Of a stretch of DNA of 13,045 bases, positions 1 through 6,578 are shown one piece after another. The stretch covers positions 9,910 through 22,954 of the forward strand of contig DHJA01000043.1 of NCBI GenBank assembly GCA_002404095.1. Reading direction: 5' to 3'. The position numbers were made by a program, and so were the translations under genes. The stretch is from Planctomycetaceae bacterium UBA4732. GTDB taxonomy: Bacteria > Planctomycetota > Planctomycetia > Gemmatales > Gemmataceae. Every line of letters begins with the position of its first letter. Position 1 is the stretch's first letter. A model generated the notes under the pieces. It was given only the letters and a program-made list of their open reading frames with translations, did not search any database and was not told the origin of the DNA.

Positions 1-72
1 TCGCTTACGCTTCAGGGCTTCGGAAGAAGCCGTGAAAATAAATCGCGTCCTCTTTCGATTTTTCACTAGCAA

Positions 73-102
73 TTCCCACTTCATCGTTTACAATGCTACA
101 AT
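73..102 (+). promoter_or_regulatory. Candidate promoter upstream of the amidotransferase-like gene
   Basis: A -10-like box TACAAT (97-102, five of six matches to TATAAT) lies 18 bp after a weak -35-like TTCCCA (73-78, four of six). The region 40-110 is AT-richer than its surroundings. Transcription would begin near 109. That would rule out the in-frame GTG at 32 and ATG at 101 as starts and favour the TTG at 182. It was found by eye only, and the -35 box is poor. Confidence 0.3.
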
Positions 103-181
103 GAATCGGGCGGACGACGCCGCGGCCTCGGCTCCCGCCTTCCCATTTAATCGATCATCCTCTGAGGAAAGGAGTCCTCCC

Positions 182-901
182 TTGGCGAACCCCACCCCCA
201 CGATCCGCATTGGCGTCTACGGCGAAGATTATCCCACCGGCCGCGAACGCCACGGTTGCGGCCTATGGCCGGCCGGCATCGCCGCGTCATTGACCGCGGC
301 CGAGGCCGTCCCCGTGCCGCTCGGCGAACAGCGCGGCCGCGCCCGCGAAGACCTCCTCGACGGCCTTCACGGCATGGTCATCGCCGGCCACGACAACTCG
401 ACGCGGCGCCAGGCCGCCGAAGGCGAACAGCTCTGCGCCTGGTGCCATGACCATAAACTACCTGTCCTGGGAATCGACCACGGCCTGCACGTCCTCAACA
501 CCACGCACGGCGGTACCGTCTACTTCGACCTGCCGCGCGACTTGCCCGAAGCGCTACAACATCGCCATCCGCCGGAACCGGGCCTGCGCCACGCCATCAA
601 CGTGCTGGCGGGAACGCACCTCGCCGACCTGTACGGCGAAGGCGAAGTGGTGGTCAACAGCGAACACCGCCGCGCCGTCCACCGGCTGGCCCGCGGCTTC
701 CGGGTCAGCGCGCAGGCGCTCGACGGCGTGATCGAGGCCATCGAGGCCGACGACGGCAGCGAATGGTTCGCGCTGGGCGTCCAGTGGCAGCCGGCGTCGG
801 CCACCGCTTCGGGACTCGACATTCAGGTGTTCCGCGGGCTGGTCGCCGCCTGCGTGCGCCGGCTCACGGAAGTGGAAACGCCGGCCTACGCCGCGGCGTG
901 A
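182..901 (+). CDS. Peptidase C26 / class I glutamine amidotransferase-like protein, catalytic triad lost
   Basis: A 239-residue protein with the layout of the gamma-glutamyl-gamma-aminobutyrate hydrolase (PuuD-like, peptidase C26) branch of class I amidotransferases. Family landmarks are visible: GMVIAGHDN (64-72), the nucleophile-elbow region PVLGIDHGLHVLN (94-106), GGTVYFDLP (110-118), VNSEHRRAVHRLA (158-170), DGVIEAIE (181-188) and LGVQWQPA (198-205). In active members the elbow reads GICRG and the C-terminal motif GVQWHPE. Here the Cys is Asp99, the His is Gln203 and the Glu is Ala205, so hydrolase or amidotransferase activity is unlikely. A binding, scaffold or regulatory role is possible. 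I chose the TTG start at 182 because AAAGGAG (168-174) lies 7 bp before it and the family fold begins at once (IRIGVYG). The open frame extends upstream to a GTG at 32 and an ATG at 101, neither with a ribosome site. No signal peptide is seen, so it is probably cytoplasmic. Confidence 0.8.
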   Translation: MANPTPTIRIGVYGEDYPTGRERHGCGLWPAGIAASLTAAEAVPVPLGEQRGRAREDLLDGLHGMVIAGHDNSTRRQAAEGEQLCAWCHDHKLPVLGIDHGLHVLNTTHGGTVYFDLPRDLPEALQHRHPPEPGLRHAINVLAGTHLADLYGEGEVVVNSEHRRAVHRLARGFRVSAQALDGVIEAIEADDGSEWFALGVQWQPASATASGLDIQVFRGLVAACVRRLTEVETPAYAAA

Positions 902-912
902 TTGTTTGAGTT

Positions 913-948
913 GGCAAGCCGGGAGCCTAAGTAGCGTCTCGGTTTGCC
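913..948 (+). repeat. Hairpin of the GGCAAGCC/GGCGAGCC type after the amidotransferase-like gene
   Basis: Arms 913-924 (GGCAAGCCGGGA) and 937-948 (TCTCGGTTTGCC) form a 12-bp stem with two G-U pairs in RNA and a 12-nt loop. It starts 11 bp after the stop codon. The left arm resembles the sequence at 12866-12876, which also sits at a gene end. There is no following T tract, so it may be a dispersed repeat that also protects or ends the transcript rather than a classical terminator. Confidence 0.55.
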
Positions 949-989
949 CATAGGTCCTATAAGTCCTATAGGACTTATAGGATCTATGG
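948..989. repeat. 42-bp near-perfect palindrome built from 9-bp units
   Basis: The core 956-981 is a perfect 26-bp inverted repeat centred between 968 and 969; each half reads CCTATAAGTCCTA outside-in. Symmetry extends to 948-989 with a single mismatch (954 against 983, which would be G-U in RNA). The sequence is also periodic: GTCCTATAA (954-962), GTCCTATAG (963-971), GACTTATAG (972-980), GATCTATGG (981-989). It lies between the amidotransferase-like gene and the radical-SAM gene and would form a cruciform or a long RNA hairpin. The core word CCTATAGG recurs as CCTATAGGG at 1679-1687 in the loop of the next inverted repeat. The function is unknown; a dispersed mobile palindrome or a double-site operator are both possible. 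Confidence 0.75.
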
Positions 990-1008
990 CGACTCCACGA
1001 ACGAAGTG

Positions 1009-1668
1009 ATGTCATCCCCTTTCAGGATTCCTGACAGTCTTTTTTTACAGTTAGCGCAGCTCACGCCCTCCACGGAGGCCGAGGGGCCAGGACGGCGGTT
1101 CGCGCTGTGGTTCCAGGGTTGTCCGCTGCGGTGTCCGGGCTGCTGCAATCCCGAAATGCTGCCCTTCGACGGCGGCGAGCGCCTGGCGGTCGGCGACGCG
1201 GCGCGACAAATCGAGGAAGCCTCGCGGTTGCATCAAATTGAAGGGATTACGCTGCTCGGCGGTGAGCCGTTGGCGCACGCGGCGGCGGCGGCGCTGGCGC
1301 GGGCGACCCACGGCCTGGGTCTGAGCGTGATGGTCTTCACCGGCTACGTTCTCGAAGACGCCCTTCAGCTGCCCGACCCCGCCGTTACTGAACTCCTGAA
1401 CGAAACGGACGTTCTCGTGGACGGCCCTTATCTCCATGCGCAGCCGGAAACGCGGCGCCGTTGGGTCGGCTCGACGAATCAGCGCGTTCATTTCCTGAGC
1501 GGCCGTTGCTCCGCGGACGACCCGCGCTGGCTGCTGCCCAATACCCTGGAAATCCGCTTGCGCGGCTCCGAACTGAGGGTCAACGGTTTCCCCGCCCGGT
1601 CGGCCGTCGGCCTGTGGAAACGGCCGCGCGTCGTTGCAACCGGCGAGCGGGGGGCGTCAGCCCCCTGA
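1009..1668 (+). CDS. Radical-SAM activating-enzyme-like protein (NrdG/PflA type)
   Basis: About 219 residues. The motif CPLRCPGC gives Cys38, Cys42 and Cys45 in the CX3CX2C spacing that binds the S-adenosylmethionine-cleaving 4Fe-4S cluster, preceded by FALWFQG as in small glycyl-radical activases. A further Cys (46) is adjacent. GGEP at 84-87 is the SAM amino-group motif, and LVDGPY (136-141) also fits the family. The short length matches the activase group (4Fe-4S single-cluster domain), which generates glycyl radicals in partner enzymes, but no glycyl-radical enzyme is in this window, so the substrate is unknown. ATG 1009 is preceded in frame by GTG 1006; neither has a strong ribosome site, so the start is uncertain by one codon or more. 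The last eight residues (GERGASAP) and the stop lie entirely in the left arm of the inverted repeat at 1642-1729, so the tail is probably not ancestral. Confidence 0.8.
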   Translation: MSSPFRIPDSLFLQLAQLTPSTEAEGPGRRFALWFQGCPLRCPGCCNPEMLPFDGGERLAVGDAARQIEEASRLHQIEGITLLGGEPLAHAAAAALARATHGLGLSVMVFTGYVLEDALQLPDPAVTELLNETDVLVDGPYLHAQPETRRRWVGSTNQRVHFLSGRCSADDPRWLLPNTLEIRLRGSELRVNGFPARSAVGLWKRPRVVATGERGASAP

Positions 1669-1729
1669 TTACTGCACACCTATAGGGACAAGACGCTGCA
1701 ATCAGGGGGCTGACGCCCCCCCGCTCGCC
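1642..1729. repeat. Long GC-rich inverted repeat overlapping the 3' end of the radical-SAM gene
   Basis: The left arm 1642-1670 begins GGCGAGCGGGGGGCGTCAGC. The right arm 1700-1729 is its reverse complement over about 29 bp, differing only by one base in the homopolymer (six G on the left, seven C on the right). The loop is 1671-1699 and contains CCTATAGGG. The arm reads in frame as the end of the upstream gene and supplies its TGA. There is no T tract, so although it would form a very stable RNA hairpin it is better described as a dispersed palindromic element. I believe similar GGGGGCTGACGCCCCCC-type elements recur in planctomycete genomes, but could not check that here. Confidence 0.8.
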
Positions 1730-1731
1730 AA

Positions 1732-1758
1732 GAAGTTGTGGTAGGCTTGTACAACTTC
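1732..1758. promoter_or_regulatory. Inverted repeat upstream of the DUF1549/DUF1553 gene, possible operator
   Basis: GAAGTTGT (1732-1739) and ACAACTTC (1751-1758) are perfect 8-bp inverted arms separated by 11 bp, about 100 bp before the start at 1858. The spacing suits a dimeric regulator. A weak promoter-like pair follows (TTGCTT 1771-1776, GACAAT 1794-1799, 17 bp apart). Binding is inferred only from the symmetry. Confidence 0.3.
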
Positions 1759-1857
1759 GGCAAGGAAAGGCTTGCTTTCTTGCGCGCCGTGGGTGACAAT
1801 GCCATTACTGCCGGTAATCCTGCCTGACGTTTCTCGCCTTTAGGGGGGTATCCATCC

Positions 1858-4395
1858 ATGACACGCCTTCGCTGGCCAGCGCTGCTGGCCGTCGCGGCCT
1901 TCGTGTGGCCCGTCGCTCTTCTCTCCGCCGGAGACCTCTACGGCGACAAAGACGGTCCCAAATTGGAGCCGCTCGTCCTGCCTAAGCCCGCCGACGTGCA
2001 GACGTTCACTGTCTACCCGGAAAAAATCGCGCTGCAAAGCGCCGACGACGCCCAACAATTTGTCGTCACCGCGGGTCTGGCCGGCGGCCGGCTGCAAGAC
2101 CTCAGCGGCGACGTGAAATACGTCGTTGCCGATGAGAAGATCGCGCGCGTCACGCCGAGCGGCCGCGTCCTCCCGGTCGGCAACGGCTCGACCGAGATCA
2201 AGGCGGTGTACGGCGACAAAGTTCTGTCCATTCCGGTTACGTCCGCCAACTGCGACGTGAACCTGCCGATCAACTTCGGCAACCAGATCGTGCCGATCTT
2301 CACCAAGCTCGGTTGCAATTCCGGCGGCTGTCACGGCAAGGCCAGCGGACAGAACGGATTCAAAATATCTCTGCTCGGTTTTGATCCCGAAATCGACTAC
2401 ATTGCTCTGGTGAAAGAAGCGCGCGGCCGGCGCGTGTTCCCCGCTTCGCCTGACAACAGCCTCTTGTTGCTCAAGGCGTCCGGCGGCATCGCCCACGGCG
2501 GCGGCAAACGCATGGAAGTCGGCTCCGACGAGTACCGCCTGATCCGTCGCTGGATCGCCGCCGGCACGCCCTACGGTAAGCCGACCGACCCGGTGGTCAC
2601 GAAAATCACGGTCTTCCCCGAGCATCGCGTTCTGACGCGCAACAACAAGCAGCAATTCGCCGTCTACGCCCACTACAGCGATAACACGGTGGAAGACGTC
2701 ACCCGCCGCGCTCAATACGAGAGCAACGATCAGGAGATCGGCGTCGTGGACGCGGCCGGCCTGGTGCGAACCCTGGCGATGAGCGGCGAGGCCGCCGTCA
2801 TGGTCCGTTATCAAACGTACGTCTCCGTCTTCCGCGCCACCGTGCCGCTCGGCGTGTCGATCCCTGCCTACGTTTTCGAGCCGAAAACGGTGGTCGATCC
2901 GTTCACGGCCGGCAAATGGAAGGAACTCGGACTTGTGCCCTCCGAATTGTGTTCGGACGATCAGTTCATTCGCCGGCTGTCCCTCGACCTGACCGGCACG
3001 CTGCCAACGCCGGCCCAGGTGACGGCTTTCGTCGCCGACCCTGACTCGCGCAAACGGGACCGGCTGGTCGAGACGCTGATCGCATCGCCGGACTACAGCT
3101 ACTTTTTCGCCAACAAATGGGCGGACATCCTCCGCGTCAAGCGCCGCAACCAGCCCGAGCGGGCCAAGGGTACGTTCGCATTTCACGATTGGATTCGCGA
3201 TTCCGTCGCCAGCGATAAGCCCTACGACCAGTTTGCCCGCGAGATTCTCGGCGCCAGCGGCGACGAAGTGAGTAACCCGCCGACGGTCTGGTACAAGGAG
3301 CTGCAGGAGCCGCAGCAGTTTGTGGACGACACGGCTCAGGTGTTTCTCGGTCAGCGACTGGCATGCGCTCAATGCCATCACCACCCGTATGAAAAATGGA
3401 GCCAAGACGACTACTGGGGCATTGCGGCTTACTTCGGCCGCGTCGGCCGCAAGAAGATCCCGGTGCCCGGCGAGTTCGCCCAGCAAGCGGTGGTCCGCGA
3501 AGCCGTCTTTAACCGCTCTTCGGGCAGCGTCGTGAACAAGCGCACGGGCCAGACGGCGGTAATGAAGCCGCTGGATGGCGAGCCGGTTGTCGTCGGCTCG
3601 GACGACGACCCGCGGCAGAAGCTGGTGGACTGGATGGTCAATCCCACCAATCCGTTCTTCGCTCGCGCCGTGGCCAATCGCTATTGGGCGCATTTCTTCG
3701 GCCGCGGCATTGTCGATCCTTTGGACGACATGCGCGTCACCAACCCGCCGTCCAACCCCGCGTTATTGGACGCGCTGGCCAAGGACTTGGTGGATAGCCA
3801 TTATAGTCTGAAGCATCTGGTGAAGACGATCGTGATGAGCCGCACTTACCAGCTCAGCGCGACGCCGAACGAGTTTAACCAGCATGACAAGCAGAATTAC
3901 GCCCGCTATTATCCGCGGCGCATGAGCGCCGAGGTGCTGTTCGACGCGGTGAACCAGGTGGCGGAAAGTCCGGCCCAGTTCAACGGCCTACCGACGGATC
4001 GCTACGCCCCCAAGCGTGCGATCATGTTGCCGGACGAGGCGTTTCCGTCGTATTTCCTGGACGTATTTGGCCGGCCGCAGCGCATCAGCGCGTGCGAATG
4101 CGAGCGCGTCAGCGAAGCTAACCTGGCGCAAGCGCTGCACCTGCTGAACTCCGACGAAGTGCAGGGCAAATTGGCGCGCTCGGGCGGCCGGGCCGAGGCG
4201 ATGGCCAAGGACGCGCGTCCCGACGCGGAAAAGGTGGACGAATTGTTCCTGTGGGCGCTGGCTCGCAAGCCGACGCCGGAGCAACGCGACTTGGCGCTGG
4301 CTCACATCGTCAAGAACACAACGAACAAGAAGGTCGCCTACGAAAACATCCTTTGGGCGCTGCTGAATACGAAGGAATTCGTGTTCAACAAGTGA
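1858..4395 (+). CDS. Secreted DUF1549/DUF1553 protein with Ig-like domains and CxxCH motif
   Basis: An 845-residue protein of the planctomycete type that combines an N-terminal cytochrome-like segment with DUF1549 and DUF1553. Residues 1-24 form a Sec signal peptide (basic MTRLR, hydrophobic core, cleavage near LLSAG). Ig-like Big_2-type repeats appear at about 45-128 (TFTVYPEKIALQ) and 246-330 (TKITVFPEHRVLT). Between them lies a segment with CNSGGCHG (C153, C158, H159), a CX4CH variant of a haem or metal site. DUF1549 covers roughly 345-550 and includes CAQCH (503-507), a canonical c-type haem motif, and HPYEKWSQDDYWG. DUF1553 covers roughly 585-835 (NPFFARAVANRYWAHFFGRG). The role is unknown; an extracytoplasmic location and haem binding are inferred. 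AGGGGGG (1842-1848) sits 9 bp before the ATG. In planctomycetes this gene type is usually followed by a DUF1501 gene; here a terminator follows instead. Confidence 0.9.
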   Translation: MTRLRWPALLAVAAFVWPVALLSAGDLYGDKDGPKLEPLVLPKPADVQTFTVYPEKIALQSADDAQQFVVTAGLAGGRLQDLSGDVKYVVADEKIARVTPSGRVLPVGNGSTEIKAVYGDKVLSIPVTSANCDVNLPINFGNQIVPIFTKLGCNSGGCHGKASGQNGFKISLLGFDPEIDYIALVKEARGRRVFPASPDNSLLLLKASGGIAHGGGKRMEVGSDEYRLIRRWIAAGTPYGKPTDPVVTKITVFPEHRVLTRNNKQQFAVYAHYSDNTVEDVTRRAQYESNDQEIGVVDAAGLVRTLAMSGEAAVMVRYQTYVSVFRATVPLGVSIPAYVFEPKTVVDPFTAGKWKELGLVPSELCSDDQFIRRLSLDLTGTLPTPAQVTAFVADPDSRKRDRLVETLIASPDYSYFFANKWADILRVKRRNQPERAKGTFAFHDWIRDSVASDKPYDQFAREILGASGDEVSNPPTVWYKELQEPQQFVDDTAQVFLGQRLACAQCHHHPYEKWSQDDYWGIAAYFGRVGRKKIPVPGEFAQQAVVREAVFNRSSGSVVNKRTGQTAVMKPLDGEPVVVGSDDDPRQKLVDWMVNPTNPFFARAVANRYWAHFFGRGIVDPLDDMRVTNPPSNPALLDALAKDLVDSHYSLKHLVKTIVMSRTYQLSATPNEFNQHDKQNYARYYPRRMSAEVLFDAVNQVAESPAQFNGLPTDRYAPKRAIMLPDEAFPSYFLDVFGRPQRISACECERVSEANLAQALHLLNSDEVQGKLARSGGRAEAMAKDARPDAEKVDELFLWALARKPTPEQRDLALAHIVKNTTNKKVAYENILWALLNTKEFVFNK

Positions 4396-4411
4396 GGTCT
4401 ACGGTTTTTTG

Positions 4412-4461
4412 TACGCCGGCCGGAGCGCTTGCCCAAACGCCCCGGCCGGCGTATCGTTTTT
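4412..4461 (+). terminator. Intrinsic terminator after the DUF1549/DUF1553 gene
   Basis: TACGCCGGCCGG (4412-4423) and CCGGCCGGCGTA (4442-4453) form a perfect 12-bp GC-rich stem with an 18-nt loop, itself able to pair GCG/CGC. The stem is followed by TCGTTTTT (4454-4461). It begins 17 bp after the stop codon. This is the only hairpin in the window with a proper T tract, and it separates the large secreted-protein gene from the next gene. Confidence 0.7.
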
Positions 4462-4521
4462 AGTAACGGTTCGACCGCGCCCTTCTTTTCGCGGCAAATC
4501 GCTTTCAACCTGGGGTCTCCC

Positions 4522-5121
4522 ATGGCGTTCAGCGATTTTCTGTTCCCACAAGTTCAGCACGATCTCGGTCTGGCCTTTGACGAGGCCAATCTGTTCGGCG
4601 CCGCGCAGCCCGTGGCCGTCCGTTCGGAGTTTCAAACCCAGCTTGAATTGGGGGCGGCCGTGGCCCTATCCATCAACACCGAGAAGGCGCGTTCGGAGTT
4701 CATCATCGCGCCGGTGCTTCTGGAATTGAAGCGTATGGAGGGGGAACGGCTTGGGCTTTTCTCGGGAGTACCATTGGACGGCGATTCGGCCCGAGGCCTG
4801 AACGGCGTTTGCGACTTCGTCTTGACCACTTCAGGCTTACAACTTGTGATGGCCGCCCCTCTTGTCGCCATCGTGGAAGCCAAGAATGACAACTTAATGA
4901 GTGGTTTGGGTCAGTGCATCGCCGCCATGGTGGCGGCTGAGTTAATGAATGAACGCGAGGACCGCTTAGGGCGAACGGTGTTTGGCGTTGTCACCACAGG
5001 CAGCGCCTGGAAGTTTCTGAGGCTAACCGGGACGGCTGTCACGGCGGATCGCAAGGAATACTACGTGGATAACATAGGCAAGGTGCTGGGTATATTGCAC
5101 CAGATGGTGCAAGGCGTTTAA
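4522..5121 (+). CDS. Conserved hypothetical protein with PD-(D/E)XK nuclease-like core
   Basis: A 199-residue soluble protein with no signal peptide. The pattern suggests the restriction-endonuclease-like fold: Glu59 in SEFIIAPVLLEL, Asp98 in GLNGVCDFVLTT, then Glu119 and Lys121 in LVAIVEAKND, followed by Gln131 in GLGQCIAAM. This is the E...D...ExK arrangement of the PD-(D/E)XK superfamily. The C-terminal part (VFGVVTTGSAWKFLRLTG, then EYYV and a closing ILHQM helix) resembles a stand-alone family that I recall from cyanobacteria and planctomycetes, annotated only as hypothetical. The frame is open upstream to an ATG at 4429, but that would read through the terminator hairpin, so I place the start at ATG 4522 (MAFSDFLFPQ), where family-like sequence begins. 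The ribosome site is weak (TGGGG at 4511-4515). No partner gene such as a methylase or helicase is adjacent, and the function is unknown. Confidence 0.75.
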   Translation: MAFSDFLFPQVQHDLGLAFDEANLFGAAQPVAVRSEFQTQLELGAAVALSINTEKARSEFIIAPVLLELKRMEGERLGLFSGVPLDGDSARGLNGVCDFVLTTSGLQLVMAAPLVAIVEAKNDNLMSGLGQCIAAMVAAELMNEREDRLGRTVFGVVTTGSAWKFLRLTGTAVTADRKEYYVDNIGKVLGILHQMVQGV

Positions 5122-5247
5122 CCCGGCCAAATCGATACAGATTAGCAGTCACGGTCGCTTTCAAACGGCGCGGCGGGATGAACCTTGCGCTCTGTCCGTA
5201 CAGCGCGGGTAGACTGATATGTCAGCCCGCCGACGGAGCGCCGCATC

Positions 5248-6564
5248 ATGATGGACCGTGTACTCATCAGGCCGCCGCGCCGGCAAAGGCGCGTCCGTTC
5301 CTTACTTTTGCTTCTTCTCGTCGCCTGCCTTTCTCTCTACATTCCTCGCACTTTCGCCGCATCCATCCCGAAAACGACCGTTGACACGGTCGATGCGAAT
5401 CCGTCCGCTCTGCGCGCCCATTTGCTGGCCGACATGGGCGTTCCAGCATGGCACACCAAGGGCTGGCGCGGCCAAGGCGTCAAGGTGGCGGTACTCGATT
5501 CCGGCTTTCGGGGGTACAAAACGCATCTCGGCGAGGCACTGCCCGAGCATGTGACGGCCCACTCTTTCCGCATCGACGGCAATTTGGAGGCCAAGGACAG
5601 CCAGCACGGCATCCTGTGCGGCGAGGTAGTTCACGCGATAGCCCCTGAAGCGGAGCTTCTATTTGTCAATTGGGAAACGGAGCAGCCGGAGCAGTTTATA
5701 GAGGCGGTGCGCTGGGCGCGGCGGCAGGGGGCGCGGATTATTACTTGTTCGCTCATCATGCCGACCTGGAGCGACGGCGAAGGCGGCGGAGCAGTGCATA
5801 AGGCGCTGGCGGAAGCTCTCGGCAAGGGCGATAAACCGGAGGATGTATTGTTCTTCGCCTGCGCCGGCAATACGGCGCAGCGCCATTGGGGCGGCTCATT
5901 CCACGACGGCGGCGACGGCCGGCACGAATGGGCGCCCGGCCGGACGGACAATCTCATACGGCCGTGGGAGGGAGAAAAGCCATCGGTCGAATTGTGCTGG
6001 CGTCCGGGCGCCGTGTACGAGCTGTCGGTACAAGACCTGACGACGGAGCGCGAAGCCGGCCGCTGTGAAGCAAAGATCGGCGATGGCCACTGTTGCGCCG
6101 CGGTGAAGTTCGACCCGGAGGCCGGACACACTTACGCGGCGCGCGTGCGGCTGGTGGGCGGGACGCCGGGATCGTTTCACTTAACCGTTCTCGGAGGCGG
6201 ATTGGAGGAAACAACGGTTCACGGCAGCGTTCCGTTTCCCGCGGACGGTCGTGAGGTGATGGCCGTCGGTGCCGAGGATCGGGAGGGGCGGCGGCAGGAA
6301 TACAGTTCGTGCGGCCCCAACGGCCCGTCGCTCAAACCAGACTTCGCCGCTGTCGTGCCGTTCCCGAGCCTGTGGCGGACGCGGCCGTTCTCGGGAACAT
6401 CTGCCGCGGCGCCGCAAGCGGCCGGCCTCGCCGCCCTGCTGCGGTCGGCCCATTCGGACTGGCCGGCCGAGCGGTCGCGCGACGCGCTCCTCGGGGCCGC
6501 CCACCGGCCCGACGCGCCAAACCTCACCGGGGAAGTCGGGCGCGGCGACCTGCACTTGCCCTGA
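5248..6564 (+). CDS. Secreted subtilisin-like serine protease (peptidase S8)
   Basis: A 438-residue protein with a basic, hydrophobic signal peptide (RRQRRVRS followed by a Leu-rich core, cleavage near TFAAS at 36-39), so it is exported. All S8 catalytic landmarks are present: Asp84 in VAVLDSG, His120 in SQHG, the oxyanion Asn208 in CAGN and Ser385 in FSGTSAAAP. Between Asn208 and Ser385 there are about 175 residues. They include a beta-rich stretch (roughly 230-315) that looks like the PPC-like sandwich inserted in some bacterial S8 enzymes, before the core resumes with PADGREVMAVGA (331-342). Cysteines 250, 273, 282 and 283 lie in the insert. The protein ends in GRGDLHLP. GGAG (5235-5238) is 9 bp before ATG 5248; ATG 5251 is an alternative start. 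A separate transcript is likely. The gene converges on the sigma-factor gene with 14 bp between the stop codons. The substrate is unknown. Confidence 0.9.
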   Translation: MMDRVLIRPPRRQRRVRSLLLLLLVACLSLYIPRTFAASIPKTTVDTVDANPSALRAHLLADMGVPAWHTKGWRGQGVKVAVLDSGFRGYKTHLGEALPEHVTAHSFRIDGNLEAKDSQHGILCGEVVHAIAPEAELLFVNWETEQPEQFIEAVRWARRQGARIITCSLIMPTWSDGEGGGAVHKALAEALGKGDKPEDVLFFACAGNTAQRHWGGSFHDGGDGRHEWAPGRTDNLIRPWEGEKPSVELCWRPGAVYELSVQDLTTEREAGRCEAKIGDGHCCAAVKFDPEAGHTYAARVRLVGGTPGSFHLTVLGGGLEETTVHGSVPFPADGREVMAVGAEDREGRRQEYSSCGPNGPSLKPDFAAVVPFPSLWRTRPFSGTSAAAPQAAGLAALLRSAHSDWPAERSRDALLGAAHRPDAPNLTGEVGRGDLHLP

Positions 6565-6578
6565 CTGAGCCGCTTCCT

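Noticed and set aside
1..30. Possible truncated copy of a TCGCTTACGCT-type repeat at the left edge
   Set aside because: Only the first 11 bases recall the repeat and the rest diverges; the window edge prevents a judgement.
32..181. N-terminal extension of the amidotransferase-like gene from GTG 32 or ATG 101
   Set aside because: There is no ribosome site before either start, the extension has no family similarity, and a good Shine-Dalgarno sequence lies just before TTG 182.
1040..1046. Run of seven T near the start of the radical-SAM gene as a frameshift site
   Set aside because: The frame is open and sensible on both sides, and no second overlapping product is evident.
1840..3693. 617-codon open frame on the minus strand opposite the DUF1549/DUF1553 gene
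   Set aside because: It lies wholly antisense to a clear family member. It has low-complexity Arg/Val/Asp/His-rich content typical of antisense frames in GC-rich genes, and no recognisable motif.
4429..4521. N-terminal extension of the PD-(D/E)XK-like gene from ATG 4429
   Set aside because: It starts within the loop of the intrinsic terminator and its residues do not look like protein-coding sequence.
5185..5215. Promoter TTGCGC...TAGACT before the S8 protease gene
   Set aside because: The spacer is 19 bp and both boxes are poor; it is not distinguishable from chance.
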